From contig NZ_CP019562.1 in NCBI RefSeq assembly GCF_001983955.1, positions 868,001 to 932,000 on the forward strand: DNA of 64,000 nucleotides, given 5' to 3'. The notes below the pieces were generated by a model. It was not told where the DNA came from. It did no database searches and saw nothing but the letters and a program-made list of their open reading frames with translations. Origin of the DNA: Streptococcus oralis. GTDB taxonomy: Bacteria > Bacillota > Bacilli > Lactobacillales > Streptococcaceae. Shown in pieces: positions 55,199-64,000 of the stretch (position 1 is its first letter; each line of letters starts with the position of its first letter). A program made the position numbers and the translations under genes.

Positions 55199-56571
55199 TA
55201 TTTTCCTAAACAGAATTGGCTAAAGAGTTGGGTGATGAGTTCATCTGGTGCTGCATCTCCAGTGATTTCTCCTAGGATTTCCCAAGTACGGGTCAAGTCA
55301 ACTTGCAACAAATCAACTGGCATACCCAGCTCAAGACCTTCATTAACTGCTTGTAGGCTTTCAACGGCCTTTTCAATCAAGGAAATATGACGGGCATTTG
55401 ACAAGTAAGTAGCATCTTGCTCGACCAAACCAGCATTTTCAAAGAAGAGATCGTTAATACGCTCTTCGATCTTATCAATGTTTTGGTTTTTAAGAACTGA
55501 AATACGGATGACATCTTCAGGTAGTTCCGAAGTTTCAATCGCTTCAGGAAGATCCGTTTTATTAAGTAGAATAATGCGGTTGGTATCTTGGCTGATTTCT
55601 AAGAGTTGGCGATCTTGGGCGGTCAGTGGTTCACTGGCATTTAGTACTAGTAGTACCAAGTCAGCTTCCTTGAGGGCTTTTCTAGAACGTTCGACACCGA
55701 TTTGTTCCACGATGTCATCTGTTTCCCGAATACCAGCTGTATCAATCAATTTGAGAGGAACACCATTGATGTTGACGTATTCTTCGATGACATCACGGGT
55801 AGTACCAGCGATGTCTGTAACGATGGCCTTTTCTTCACGCAGGAGGTTGTTGAGCAGGCTCGATTTCCCAACGTTGGGACGACCGATGATGGCAGTTGAA
55901 ATTCCCTCACGGAGGATTTTACCTCGACGTGCTGTCCTAAGGAGATTAGTTAGCAATTGCTCAAACTCCATAGTTTTCTCACGGACAACAGCAGTAGTAG
56001 CTTCCTCAACATCATCATACTCAGGATAGTCGATATTGACCTCGACTTGGGCAAGTGTATTGAGGATTTCTTGGCGGGTATTATTAATGAGGTCAGAAAG
56101 GGAGCCGTCCAATTGCTTAACTGCAATATTCATAGCCTTGTCTGTCTTGGCGCGGATGATGTCCATCACCGCCTCAGCCTGTGTCAAATCTACACGACCG
56201 TTTAGAAAGGCGCGCTTGGTAAATTCACCAGGTTCAGCCAATCGAGCTCCTTCACGGATAGCTAACTGGAGAATCTCATTGGTGACGGCAATCCCACCGT
56301 GGGTGTTAATCTCGATAATGTCCTCGCGAGTGAAGGTCTTTGGAGATTTCATAGCTCCAATCATAACCTCGTCCATGACCTTACCAGTCAAAGGATCAAT
56401 AATATGCCCGTAGTTAAGAGTATGGCTGGTAACCTTACTCAAATCCTTGCCTTTAAAAATCTTTTGCGCAATAGCAAAACTATCTGTTCCGCTCAAACGG
56501 ACAATACCAATGGCCCCTTCACCTAGTGGAGTAGAGATAGCAGCGATGGTATCAAATTCACGTGTAATCAT
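55198..56571 (-). CDS. mnmE: tRNA modification GTPase MnmE
   Basis: 457 aa. N-terminal tetrahydrofolate-binding domain ([23 protein letters not shown]), helical domain, embedded GTPase with [12 protein letters not shown] (G1), DIAGTTRD (G2/G3), NKTDLP (G4), and the C-terminal CLGK with the conserved Cys. With MnmG it makes cmnm5U at the tRNA wobble base. The frame opens to 56625; ATG 56571 with AAAGGAA upstream gives the family length. Confidence 0.96.
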   Translation of the reverse strand: MITREFDTIAAISTPLGEGAIGIVRLSGTDSFAIAQKIFKGKDLSKVTSHTLNYGHIIDPLTGKVMDEVMIGAMKSPKTFTREDIIEINTHGGIAVTNEILQLAIREGARLAEPGEFTKRAFLNGRVDLTQAEAVMDIIRAKTDKAMNIAVKQLDGSLSDLINNTRQEILNTLAQVEVNIDYPEYDDVEEATTAVVREKTMEFEQLLTNLLRTARRGKILREGISTAIIGRPNVGKSSLLNNLLREEKAIVTDIAGTTRDVIEEYVNINGVPLKLIDTAGIRETDDIVEQIGVERSRKALKEADLVLLVLNASEPLTAQDRQLLEISQDTNRIILLNKTDLPEAIETSELPEDVIRISVLKNQNIDKIEERINDLFFENAGLVEQDATYLSNARHISLIEKAVESLQAVNEGLELGMPVDLLQVDLTRTWEILGEITGDAAPDELITQLFSQFCLGK

Positions 56572-56672
56572 ACTAATTCCTTTTGTATTTCTTTTCTTAG
56601 GATATGTATCCAAACATCTCTTCAAATTGTAACAAATTTAGGTTATTTCTTCAATGGATGCTACTTGGAGAT

Positions 56673-56702
56673 TGAAAAAGCCTAAGCAAATTTGCTTAAG
56701 CT
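56673..56702 (-). terminator. Terminator after the tautomerase gene
   Basis: GCTTAAGCAA ATT TGCTTAGGC on the minus strand, followed by TTTTTC. Confidence 0.75.
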
Positions 56703-56705
56703 TGC

Positions 56706-56888
56706 TTATTTGGTACGCATTTCACCTTGAGGGAAATAGGTTCCTTCAGGCATGTCGTTGATAATGACATGAACAGCAGACTGAGGTGCTCCTGTGTTGC
56801 GGACAACTGCTTCAGTAACCTCCTTAGCAAGAGCTTTCTTTTGCTCGAGCGTACGTCCTTCAAACAAATCGATGCGAACAAATGGCAT
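56706..56888 (-). CDS. 4-oxalocrotonate tautomerase family protein
   Basis: 60 aa beginning MPFVRIDL; the Pro exposed after removal of Met is the catalytic base of this superfamily. Arg residues at about 11 and 39-40 are partly conserved in others; here RTLEQ is present. Small proteins of this kind are common in streptococci, with no known pathway. GGAGG Shine-Dalgarno upstream. Substrate unknown. Confidence 0.9.
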   Translation of the reverse strand: MPFVRIDLFEGRTLEQKKALAKEVTEAVVRNTGAPQSAVHVIINDMPEGTYFPQGEMRTK

Positions 56889-56964
56889 AATGGTTTCCTC
56901 CGTGGATTCTTTATTTCTTTATATTTTACCATATTTTGCCATTTAAAGCTTCAGAAAATTATGA

Positions 56965-56970
56965 TATACT
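56965..56970 (+). promoter_or_regulatory. Extended -10 before tdk
   Basis: TGATATACT with TATACT at 56965-56970, 41 bp before the tdk ATG; no clear -35. Confidence 0.5.
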
Positions 56971-57011
56971 AGAATGTAGCAAAAATTTAGAAATGGACGT
57001 GAAATAGAAGC

Positions 57012-57611
57012 ATGGCACAGTTGTATTATCGTTATGGGACTATGAACTCAGGTAAAACGATTGAGATTCTTAAGGTAGCCTATAACTATGAGGAGCAAGG
57101 AAAGGGAGTTGTGATTATGACTTCGGCTCTGGATACGCGTGACGGTGTTGGCTATGTGTCGAGTCGAATCGGCATGAAACGACCAGCCATTGCGATTGAG
57201 GAAACGACAGATATCTTCGGCTATATCCGAGACTTACCTGAAAAACCTTACTGTGTGTTGGTCGATGAGGCTCAGTTTCTCAAGCGTCACCATGTTTACG
57301 ACCTAGCTCGTGTGGTGGATGAGTTAGACATACCTGTCATGGCTTTTGGTTTGAAGAATGACTTTCGCAATGAATTGTTCGAAGGCTCCAAATATCTCTT
57401 GCTTTTAGCAGATAAAATCGATGAGATAAAGACCATCTGTCAGTATTGTAAGAAAAAGGCGACCATGGTGTTGCGAACTCAAGATGGCGTGCCAGTCTAT
57501 GATGGCGAACAAATTCAAATCGGTGGCAATGAAACCTATATATCAGTCTGCCGAAAACATTATTTTGCCCCAATGATATCATCTAATAAGGAGCAAAACT
57601 ATGACAATTGA
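57012..57611 (+). CDS. tdk: Thymidine kinase
   Basis: 199 aa, type II thymidine kinase: YGTMNSGKT (P-loop), VLVDEAQFL (Walker B), FGLKNDFR (lid region), zinc site CQYCKKK...C and CRKH. It phosphorylates thymidine for salvage. It begins the run tdk-GNAT-prfA-prmC-sua5-GNAT. Its last 11 bases overlap the following GNAT gene. Confidence 0.96.
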   Translation: MAQLYYRYGTMNSGKTIEILKVAYNYEEQGKGVVIMTSALDTRDGVGYVSSRIGMKRPAIAIEETTDIFGYIRDLPEKPYCVLVDEAQFLKRHHVYDLARVVDELDIPVMAFGLKNDFRNELFEGSKYLLLLADKIDEIKTICQYCKKKATMVLRTQDGVPVYDGEQIQIGGNETYISVCRKHYFAPMISSNKEQNYDN

Positions 57612-58080
57612 ACTAAGAGATGTTACAATGGGAAATTATTTTGATGTTTTGAATTTGGATGTCAAGGAATATCAAAAACAATTCATTGCAACCAACGCAA
57701 TTAGTTTAGCTGAAGCATATGTCTACACTAAAAATGGAGATTTTGTAGCTCCATTGGCAGTTTATGATAATGATGCAATTATAGGTTTTGTGATGATAGC
57801 TTATGATAAAAAGATCGGAATTAGTAGTGGAAATTATTTACTATTTCGTTTTATGATTGATAAGAATTTTCAAAATCAAGGATATTTTAAACCAATTATG
57901 GATAAAGTGCTGGACTATGTTCGGACAGCGCCAGCAGGTTTAGGCAATAAACTTTGGTTGTCTTATGAACCAGAAAATGAACATGCAAGATCTTGTTACC
58001 TCGGTTATGGATTTAAAGAAACTGGGGAAATATTTGAGAACGAAGTAGTAGCAATCTATGATTTAACAATTGAGAAATAA
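57601..58080 (+). CDS. GNAT acetyltransferase
   Basis: 159 aa. Acetyl-CoA site region [24 protein letters not shown] (Q-x-x-G-x pattern, somewhat altered) and the C-terminal [18 protein letters not shown] typical of GNAT proteins. Substrate unknown. Visibly richer in A/T and with different codons than tdk and prfA around it, so it may have been gained later. Shine-Dalgarno AAGGAG lies in tdk. Confidence 0.85.
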   Translation: MTIELRDVTMGNYFDVLNLDVKEYQKQFIATNAISLAEAYVYTKNGDFVAPLAVYDNDAIIGFVMIAYDKKIGISSGNYLLFRFMIDKNFQNQGYFKPIMDKVLDYVRTAPAGLGNKLWLSYEPENEHARSCYLGYGFKETGEIFENEVVAIYDLTIEK

Positions 58081-58089
58081 GGAGAAAAA

Positions 58090-59169
58090 ATGAACATCTA
58101 TGATCAACTACAAGCTGTAGAAGACCGTTATGAAGAATTAGGAGAATTGCTGAGTGACCCTGATGTCGTTTCAGACACCCAACGCTTCATGGAGCTTTCA
58201 AAAGAAGAGGCTTCAACTCGTGATACGGTAACAGCCTACCGTGAGTACAAACAAGTTCTTCAAAACATCGTTGATGCCGAAGAGATGATTAAAGAATCAG
58301 GCGGAGATGCGGACTTGGAAGAAATGGCCAAGCAAGAACTCAAAGATGCCAAGGCTGAAAAAGAAGAATACGAAGAAAAACTCAAAATCTTGCTCCTTCC
58401 AAAGGATCCAAACGATGATAAGAACATCATCCTTGAAATCCGTGGAGCAGCTGGTGGAGATGAAGCAGCACTTTTCGCTGGAGACCTTCTAACCATGTAC
58501 CAAAAGTATGCGGAAGCCCAAGGCTGGCGCTTTGAAGTCATGGAAGCTTCTATGAATGGTGTCGGTGGTTTCAAGGAAGTGGTTGCTATGGTTTCTGGTC
58601 AATCTGTATATTCTAAGCTTAAGTACGAATCAGGTGCCCACCGTGTGCAACGTGTCCCTGTGACAGAAAGCCAAGGTCGTGTACATACTTCGACAGCGAC
58701 AGTCCTTGTCATGCCTGAAGTGGAAGAAGTAGAATACGATATTGATCCAAAAGACCTTCGTGTTGATATCTACCACGCATCTGGTGCTGGTGGTCAGAAC
58801 GTCAATAAGGTTGCGACTGCCGTGCGTATCGTTCACTTGCCAACCAATATCAAGGTTGAGATGCAGGAAGAACGTACCCAGCAGAAAAACCGTGAGAAGG
58901 CCATGAAAATCATCCGTGCGCGTGTTGCTGACCACTTTGCACAAATTGCCCAGGATGAACAAGACGCTGAACGTAAGTCTACTATCGGTACTGGTGACCG
59001 TTCAGAACGTATTCGTACATATAACTTCCCACAAAACCGTGTCACAGACCACCGTATTGGCTTGACTCTCCAAAAACTAGATACCATCTTGTCTGGTAAA
59101 TTGGATGAAGTTGTGGATGCCTTGGTTCTTTATGACCAAACACAAAAATTAGAAGAATTAAACAAATAA
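58090..59169 (+). CDS. prfA: Peptide chain release factor 1
   Basis: 359 aa. GGQ motif in [10 protein letters not shown] (its Gln is the methylation target of PrmC next door), and the codon-recognition region [10 protein letters not shown] (PVT instead of PxT variants usual for RF1). It releases peptides at UAA and UAG. Overlaps prmC by one base (TAATG). Confidence 0.97.
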   Translation: MNIYDQLQAVEDRYEELGELLSDPDVVSDTQRFMELSKEEASTRDTVTAYREYKQVLQNIVDAEEMIKESGGDADLEEMAKQELKDAKAEKEEYEEKLKILLLPKDPNDDKNIILEIRGAAGGDEAALFAGDLLTMYQKYAEAQGWRFEVMEASMNGVGGFKEVVAMVSGQSVYSKLKYESGAHRVQRVPVTESQGRVHTSTATVLVMPEVEEVEYDIDPKDLRVDIYHASGAGGQNVNKVATAVRIVHLPTNIKVEMQEERTQQKNREKAMKIIRARVADHFAQIAQDEQDAERKSTIGTGDRSERIRTYNFPQNRVTDHRIGLTLQKLDTILSGKLDEVVDALVLYDQTQKLEELNK

Positions 59170-60005
59170 TGAAATTAGCTCAATTATTTTCAGATTTTGA
59201 AGAAGAGTTGGTTAGACAAGGAGAGGAAGCTGAAAGCCTCTCTTTTGTCTATCGTAGCCTAAAAAATCTCTCTTTTACGGACTTTGTCTTTGCTCTTCAG
59301 CAGGAAGTGACAAAAGAGGAAGAAAATTTTGTAGAAGAAATTTACCAGCAGTTAGTGGCTCACAAACCGGCGCAGTACATCATTGGTCACGCAGATTTCT
59401 TTGGAATGCAGTTAAAAGTGGATGAGCGGGTTTTGATTCCTCGTCCAGAAACAGAAGAGTTGGTGGAACTTATCCTAGTCGAAAATCTTGAGGATAAGCT
59501 TAAGGTCCTAGATATCGGAACTGGAAGTGGCGCCATAGCTCTCGCATTAGCAAAAAACAGACCAGATTGGTCAGTGACAGCAGCAGATATTTCCCAAGAT
59601 GCCTTAGAGCTTGCATCAGAGAATGCTAAAAATCAAAATCTTAATATATTTTTTAAAAAATCTGATTGTTTTGCAGAAATTTCTGAAAAATATGATATAA
59701 TTGTATCCAATCCACCCTATATCTCTCGTAAAGATGAGTCAGAGGTCGGTTTGAATGTTTTGCATTCAGAACCTCATCTAGCTCTCTTTGCAGATGAGGA
59801 TGGCCTAGCTATTTATCGCAGAATTGCGGAAGATGCAAAAGACTATCTCACAGATGGTGGTAAGATTTACCTTGAAATTGGATACAAGCAAGGTCAAAGT
59901 GTTCCTGCGCTTTTTAGGAAACATCTTCCTGAAAAACGGGTACGAACACTCAAGGACCAATTTGGTCAAGATAGGATGGTTGTAGTTGATGATGGACAGG
60001 ATTAG
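59169..60005 (+). CDS. prmC: Release factor glutamine methyltransferase PrmC
   Basis: 278 aa. SAM-binding VLDIGTGSGAIALALA and the catalytic NPPY (VSNPPYISRK). It methylates the GGQ glutamine of RF1/RF2; the gene directly follows prfA. N-terminal helical domain recognises the release factor. Overlaps the next gene by 20 bp. Confidence 0.96.
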   Translation: MKLAQLFSDFEEELVRQGEEAESLSFVYRSLKNLSFTDFVFALQQEVTKEEENFVEEIYQQLVAHKPAQYIIGHADFFGMQLKVDERVLIPRPETEELVELILVENLEDKLKVLDIGTGSGAIALALAKNRPDWSVTAADISQDALELASENAKNQNLNIFFKKSDCFAEISEKYDIIVSNPPYISRKDESEVGLNVLHSEPHLALFADEDGLAIYRRIAEDAKDYLTDGGKIYLEIGYKQGQSVPALFRKHLPEKRVRTLKDQFGQDRMVVVDDGQD

Positions 60006-60591
60006 ACAAGAGTTGGAAAAGGGCGGGGCTGTTGTTCTACCAACCGAGACAGTTTATGGTCTCTTTGCTAAGGCCTTAGATGAAAAAGCTGTCGACCATG
60101 TTTACCAACTAAAACGTCGTCCCAGAGACAAGGCACTCAATCTTAATGTCGCTTCTCTAGAGGATATCTTGCACTTTTCAAAGAATCAGCCAACTTATCT
60201 ACAAAAGCTTGTAGAGGCCTTTTTACCGGGTCCCTTGACCATTATCCTCGAAGCCAATGACCGAGTTCCCTATTGGGTCAACTCTGGTCTTGCAACTGTC
60301 GGATTTCGGATGCCGAGTCACCCCATTACACTTGATTTGATTCGAGAGACAGGTCCTTTGATTGGGCCGTCTGCCAATATCTCGGGTCAGGCGAGTGGAG
60401 TGACCTTTGCTCAAATTCTAGAGGATTTTGACCAAGAGGTTTTGGGGCTGGAGGACGACGCTTTTCTAACTGGACAGGATTCGACGATTTTGGATTTGTC
60501 TGGAGATAAGGTGAAAATCTTACGCCAGGGGGCGATTAAGCGAGAAGATATTCTTGCACAGTTGCCAGAGATTTCTTTTGAGGAGGAATGA
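59986..60591 (+). CDS. L-threonylcarbamoyladenylate synthase (Sua5/YwlC/YrdC family)
   Basis: 201 aa YrdC domain: AVVLPTETVYGLFAKA, KRRPRDKALNLNV, LPGPLTIILEA, RMPSHPITLDLI, GPSANISGQASG. It makes threonylcarbamoyl-AMP for the t6A modification of tRNA. It has no separate Sua5 C-terminal domain, so it is closer to the short TsaC/YwlC form. Start at 59986 or 59989. Confidence 0.92.
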   Translation: MMMDRIRQELEKGGAVVLPTETVYGLFAKALDEKAVDHVYQLKRRPRDKALNLNVASLEDILHFSKNQPTYLQKLVEAFLPGPLTIILEANDRVPYWVNSGLATVGFRMPSHPITLDLIRETGPLIGPSANISGQASGVTFAQILEDFDQEVLGLEDDAFLTGQDSTILDLSGDKVKILRQGAIKREDILAQLPEISFEEE

Positions 60592-60592
60592 G

Positions 60593-61024
60593 ATGCTAAG
60601 AAATTTGCAAGAAACAGATGTGAATGCTATATGTGAGATTAACCAAGAGGCTTTGGGCTATTCTTTTAGTCCAGAGGACACAGCTAGTCAACTAACTAGA
60701 CTGTCTCAGGATTCTCATCATTTCCTACTTGGCTATGAGGATGAGGTCAGCCATGTCCTACTTGGATATGTCCATGCTGAAGTTTATGAATCCCTCTATT
60801 CCAAAGCAGGATTTAATATTTTAGGCTTTGCGGTTTCGCCTCAAGCACAAGGGCAAGGTATCGGTAAAAGCTTACTGCAAGGGTTGGATCAAGAAGCAAA
60901 AAGACGGGGTTATGGGTTTATCCGCTTAAACTCTGCTGATCATCGTCTGGGAGCTCATGCATTTTATGAAAAAGTTGGTTATACTTGTGATAAAGTGCAG
61001 AAACGGTTTATTCGCATCTTTTAG
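60593..61024 (+). CDS. GNAT acetyltransferase
   Basis: 143 aa. Acetyl-CoA loop AVSPQAQGQGIGKSLLQGL (Q-x-x-G-x-G) and the C-terminal HAFYEKVGY. AGGAGG sits 7 bp before ATG 60593. The frame extends further upstream, but that lies inside the preceding gene. RimI-like in outline, perhaps acting on protein N-termini, but the substrate is unknown. Confidence 0.88.
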   Translation: MLRNLQETDVNAICEINQEALGYSFSPEDTASQLTRLSQDSHHFLLGYEDEVSHVLLGYVHAEVYESLYSKAGFNILGFAVSPQAQGQGIGKSLLQGLDQEAKRRGYGFIRLNSADHRLGAHAFYEKVGYTCDKVQKRFIRIF

Positions 61025-61073
61025 TATATTTTCTTAAACTAAAGGACCAGTCACACTATAAAGGAGAAGACCT

Positions 61074-62330
61074 ATGATTTTTGACAAAGACGATTTTAAA
61101 GCATACGATGCTGATCTCTGGAATGCTATTGCCAAAGAAGAAGAACGCCAACAAAACAACATTGAGTTGATTGCTTCGGAAAACGTGGTTTCCAAGGCAG
61201 TTATGGAAGCTCAAGGGTCTATCTTGACAAACAAATATGCCGAGGGTTACCCAGGACGCCGTTATTATGGTGGAACTGATGTAGTAGACGTGGTAGAAAC
61301 TCTAGCTATTGAACGTGCAAAAGAAATTTTTGGTGCTAAATTCGCCAATGTCCAACCTCACTCAGGAAGCCAAGCCAACTGTGCGGCTTACATGGCCTTG
61401 ATTGAGCCAGGTGATACCGTTATGGGGATGGATTTGGCAGCGGGTGGACACTTGACTCACGGAGCTCCTGTCAGTTTCTCAGGTCAAACATACAACTTTG
61501 TGTCATATAGTGTGGATCCTGAAACGGAACTCTTGGACTTTGATGCTATCTTGAAACAAGCTCAAGAAGTAAAACCAAAATTAATTGTAGCAGGTGCTTC
61601 AGCCTATTCTCAAATTATCGACTTCTCAAAATTCCGTGAAATCGCAGATGCCGTTGGTGCTAAGCTCATGGTCGATATGGCCCATATCGCTGGTTTGGTT
61701 GCAGCTGGACTTCATCCAAGCCCAGTACCATACGCTCATATCACTACAACAACGACCCACAAAACCCTTCGTGGACCGCGTGGTGGCTTGATTTTGACAA
61801 ATGATGAGGACCTAGCTAAGAAAATCAATTCTGCTATTTTCCCAGGTATTCAGGGTGGTCCTTTGGAGCATGTTGTGGCTGCTAAGGCGGTTTCCTTCAA
61901 AGAAGTTTTGGATCCGGCCTTTAAGGAATATGCTGCCAATGTTATCAAGAACAGCAAGGCTATGGCTAGTGTCTTCTTGCAAGACCCTGATTTCCGTATC
62001 ATTTCTGGTGGTACTGAAAATCACCTCTTCCTTGTTGATGTGACTAAGGTTGTTGAAAACGGAAAAGTGGCTCAAAACTTGCTGGATGAAGTTAATATTA
62101 CCCTAAATAAAAATTCAATCCCTTACGAAACTTTGTCACCATTCAAGACAAGTGGAATTCGTATCGGAGCAGCAGCCATCACTGCACGCGGATTTGGTGA
62201 AGAAGAAAGCCGTAAAGTGGCTGAACTCATCATTAAAACCCTTAAGAATGCAGAAAATGAGGCTGTCTTAGAAGAAGTGAGAAGTGAAGTCAAAGCGTTG
62301 ACAGATGCCTTCCCACTATACGAGGACTAA
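61074..62330 (+). CDS. glyA: Serine hydroxymethyltransferase
   Basis: 418 aa PLP enzyme: [15 protein letters not shown], the PLP Lys in [25 protein letters not shown]. It interconverts serine and glycine, charging tetrahydrofolate with one-carbon units that MnmE and tdk-related pathways use. AAAGGAG Shine-Dalgarno. Confidence 0.97.
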   Translation: MIFDKDDFKAYDADLWNAIAKEEERQQNNIELIASENVVSKAVMEAQGSILTNKYAEGYPGRRYYGGTDVVDVVETLAIERAKEIFGAKFANVQPHSGSQANCAAYMALIEPGDTVMGMDLAAGGHLTHGAPVSFSGQTYNFVSYSVDPETELLDFDAILKQAQEVKPKLIVAGASAYSQIIDFSKFREIADAVGAKLMVDMAHIAGLVAAGLHPSPVPYAHITTTTTHKTLRGPRGGLILTNDEDLAKKINSAIFPGIQGGPLEHVVAAKAVSFKEVLDPAFKEYAANVIKNSKAMASVFLQDPDFRIISGGTENHLFLVDVTKVVENGKVAQNLLDEVNITLNKNSIPYETLSPFKTSGIRIGAAAITARGFGEEESRKVAELIIKTLKNAENEAVLEEVRSEVKALTDAFPLYED

Positions 62331-62337
62331 TACTTTT

Positions 62338-63312
62338 ATGGACATTTATATTAAGAAAGCTATTATCCATCAGTTCAGCCCGGATGATACCGAGCTGTTT
62401 CTAGCGGATAAGTTTCTCAATATCACTCCAAAAATCGAGGAATACCTACGTAAAAAAATCGAACGCGTGTATTCAGATGAAGCCAAGACTGGGATTTTCG
62501 AAGAAGAAAATCCCTTCTTCAATCACATCACAGATGATTTGTTGGAGACATCAGTAACCCTGGCGAATCTTTGGAAAGAGGAATTCAGTATTTCAGAAAA
62601 TCTCAAGACCAATGACTTGGTTTTTGTTCAGTTTTCTAAAGAAGGCGTGGAACATTTCGCTTTCTTGCGAATTGCTCTACGGGAAACCTTGACCCACCTT
62701 GGGGGAGAAGTTGATAATCCAATCAAGCTAACTCAGAATAACTTGCCTGGATTTGGAACGGGGGCTGATGAGGCCTTGGTCGTCAATCTTCAAAGTCGCA
62801 AGTACCACCTGATAGAAAAACGCATCAAGTACAATGGGACTTTTTTGAACTATTTTTCAGAAAATCTCCTAGCTGTCGCACCTAAGATCTCTCCCAAGAA
62901 ATCCATCAAGGAACTGGAGAAAACAGCCCAGAAAATTGCTGAGTCCTTTAACACAGATGATTTTCAGTTTCAATCCAAGGTCAAATCAGCGATTTTCAAC
63001 AATCTTGAAGAAAACAATGAGTTGTCTCCTGAGAAATTGGCTAATGATCTTTTTGATAACAATCTGACAGCTCGTTTAAGCTTTATTGACCAAGTTAAGG
63101 AAGCCGTACCAGAACCAGTCCAGTTCGATGAAATTGATGCCAGTCGTCAGCTCAAGAAATTTGAAAACCAAAAACTTTCCTTGTCAAATGGAATCGAGCT
63201 CATCGTTCCCAATAACGTCTATCAAGATGCGGAATCGGTCGAGTTTATCCAAAATGACAATGGAACCTATTCTATCTTAATCAAAAATATCGAGGATATT
63301 CAAAGTAAATAA
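62338..63312 (+). CDS. Nucleoid-associated protein, NdpA/YejK (PF04245) family
   Basis: 324 aa beginning [25 protein letters not shown], the typical start of the 37-kDa nucleoid-associated family. DNA association is known for the E. coli member only. It begins 7 bp after the glyA stop, with GAGGAC inside glyA as a possible Shine-Dalgarno; the frame opens at 62305 within glyA. It shares one base with the next start (TAATG). Confidence 0.88.
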   Translation: MDIYIKKAIIHQFSPDDTELFLADKFLNITPKIEEYLRKKIERVYSDEAKTGIFEEENPFFNHITDDLLETSVTLANLWKEEFSISENLKTNDLVFVQFSKEGVEHFAFLRIALRETLTHLGGEVDNPIKLTQNNLPGFGTGADEALVVNLQSRKYHLIEKRIKYNGTFLNYFSENLLAVAPKISPKKSIKELEKTAQKIAESFNTDDFQFQSKVKSAIFNNLEENNELSPEKLANDLFDNNLTARLSFIDQVKEAVPEPVQFDEIDASRQLKKFENQKLSLSNGIELIVPNNVYQDAESVEFIQNDNGTYSILIKNIEDIQSK

Positions 63313-63914
63313 TGTTTAAATTTATAAGAAGAGTGCTTGTGCTAGCAGTCTTCCTTTTCGCAGGATACAAAGCTTATCATATCCATCAGGATGTTAAACA
63401 AGTCATGACCTACCAACCCATGGTTCGAGAAATCTTGAGCGAAAGAGATACTCCAGCCAATGAAGAGTTGGTGCTCGCCATGATTTATACCGAAACGAAG
63501 GGAAAAGAGCGGGATGTCATGCAGTCTAGTGAGTCTGCTAGTGGCGCTACCAATACCATCAATGACGATGCCTCTAGTATTCGCCAAGGGGTACAGACTT
63601 TAACAGATAATCTCTATTTGGCACAGAGCAAAGGAGTAGATGTCTGGACCGCCGTTCAAGCCTATAATTTTGGACCTGCCTATATCGACTTTATCGCTCA
63701 GAATGGCAAGGAAAATACTCTGGCCCTAGCCAAGCGTTACTCCCGAGAAACGGTCGCTCCAATCCTAGGTAATACTACAGGGAAGACCTACACCTATATC
63801 AACCCTATTTCTATCTTTCACGGAGCCGAACTCTATGAAAATGGTGGAAATTATTACTACTCGAGACAGGTTCGCTTTAATCTCTATATCATGAGATTCT
63901 TTAATTTCTTTTAA
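63312..63914 (+). CDS. Membrane-anchored lysozyme-like protein (PvaA type)
   Basis: 200 aa. N-terminal anchor (residues about 5-22), then a lysozyme-like domain: [27 protein letters not shown] with the likely catalytic Glu in YTETKG, and [17 protein letters not shown]. Similar to pneumococcal PvaA-type proteins; a peptidoglycan lytic activity is inferred from the fold. Directly coupled to the preceding gene. Confidence 0.88.
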   Translation: MFKFIRRVLVLAVFLFAGYKAYHIHQDVKQVMTYQPMVREILSERDTPANEELVLAMIYTETKGKERDVMQSSESASGATNTINDDASSIRQGVQTLTDNLYLAQSKGVDVWTAVQAYNFGPAYIDFIAQNGKENTLALAKRYSRETVAPILGNTTGKTYTYINPISIFHGAELYENGGNYYYSRQVRFNLYIMRFFNFF

Positions 63915-63941
63915 ACATCTGGTTTGACCAGGTGTTTTTTC
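63914..63941 (+). terminator. Terminator after the lysozyme-like gene
   Basis: AACATCTGG TTTGA CCAGGTGTTTTTT. Confidence 0.88.
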
Positions 63942-63943
63942 AC

Positions 63944-63960
63944 TATAAGTTTTCTTTAAG
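63944..63960 (+). promoter_or_regulatory. CiaR-like direct repeat before a gene beyond the window
   Basis: TATAAG (63944-63949), N5 (TTTTC), TTTAAG (63955-63960). Same spacing and identical 5-base spacer as the lic site, one mismatch in the first half. AAAGGAGGG at 63985-63993 is the Shine-Dalgarno of a gene that starts outside the window. Confidence 0.55.
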
Positions 63961-64000
63961 ATTGTTTTATTACCCTAGAAAGGTAAAGGAGGGAATATCC

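Overview
The window is a contiguous piece of a low-GC Gram-positive chromosome. Gene content and order point to a mitis-group Streptococcus (S. oralis / S. mitis / S. infantis type, a close relative of S. pneumoniae). The evidence is glmU-nudix-macP-mtnN-rocS in pneumococcal order, the choline/ribitol teichoic-acid operon tarIJ-licABC, polyhistidine-triad (Pht) proteins with adcAII, a PI-2 type pilus islet sitting exactly between pepT and hemH, and a preQ1-II riboswitch before queT. It is probably not S. pneumoniae itself, because it carries an efe-tat iron/Tat module and has a different order of large blocks. No insertion sequence, phage, CRISPR array or rRNA was seen. One tRNA (Thr-GGT) is present.

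Layout. 1-6.8 kb: a GH25 lysozyme-like gene cut by the window edge (minus), then glmU, an ADP-ribose-type Nudix hydrolase, macP (cell-wall synthesis activator), mtnN, rocS (chromosome segregation), a DEDDh exonuclease and a membrane glycerophosphodiester phosphodiesterase. 6.8-12 kb: ybaB (minus), then efeM-efeB-efeU-tatC-tatA. This looks like a self-contained system in which the Tat translocase exports the haem peroxidase EfeB that works with the EfeU iron permease. 12-16.5 kb: tarI-tarJ-licA-licB-licC, supplying CDP-ribitol and CDP-choline precursors for teichoic acids, behind a CiaR-type direct repeat. 16.6-28.7 kb: a complete galactose/lactose locus: a galactitol-family PTS (gatABC-like), aldose epimerase, lacABCD (tagatose-6-P pathway), antiterminator lacT, lacFE, lacG and the repressor lacR on the other strand. 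Operators, catabolite sites, an antiterminator/terminator pair and a long structured leader are visible. 28.8-32.5 kb: class Ib ribonucleotide reductase nrdH-nrdE-nrdF (minus) with two NrdR boxes. 32.7-34.8 kb: ptsH-ptsI, the general PTS enzymes that feed both PTS transporters in the lac locus.

35-41.8 kb: a zinc regulon of two large Pht surface proteins flanking the zinc-binding lipoprotein AdcAII, with AdcR operators overlapping both promoters. 41.9-49.8 kb: pepT (minus), then the PI-2 pilus islet pitA-sipA-pitB-srtG1-srtG2 with an apparently intact pitA. 49.9-56.9 kb: hemH, mscL (minus), a GtrA-family membrane protein (minus, apparently leaderless), the preQ1-II riboswitch and queT, tRNA-Thr, a structured RNA resembling the asd motif, asd-dapA (lysine/peptidoglycan precursors), mnmE (minus) and a 4-oxalocrotonate tautomerase (minus). 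57-63.9 kb: tdk, a GNAT protein, prfA-prmC-tsaC-type Sua5-GNAT, glyA, a nucleoid-associated protein and a lysozyme-like (PvaA-type) protein. A second CiaR-like repeat lies at the very end, in front of a gene outside the window.

Most genes belong to known families. The less usual material is in the regulatory DNA and RNA: paired lac operators 20 bp apart, a roughly 190-nt multi-hairpin lacA leader, a palindromic divergent promoter with a leaderless gene, a possible nine-codon ORF inside the asd-upstream RNA, and evidence that a large chromosomal rearrangement has a breakpoint at the pht genes.
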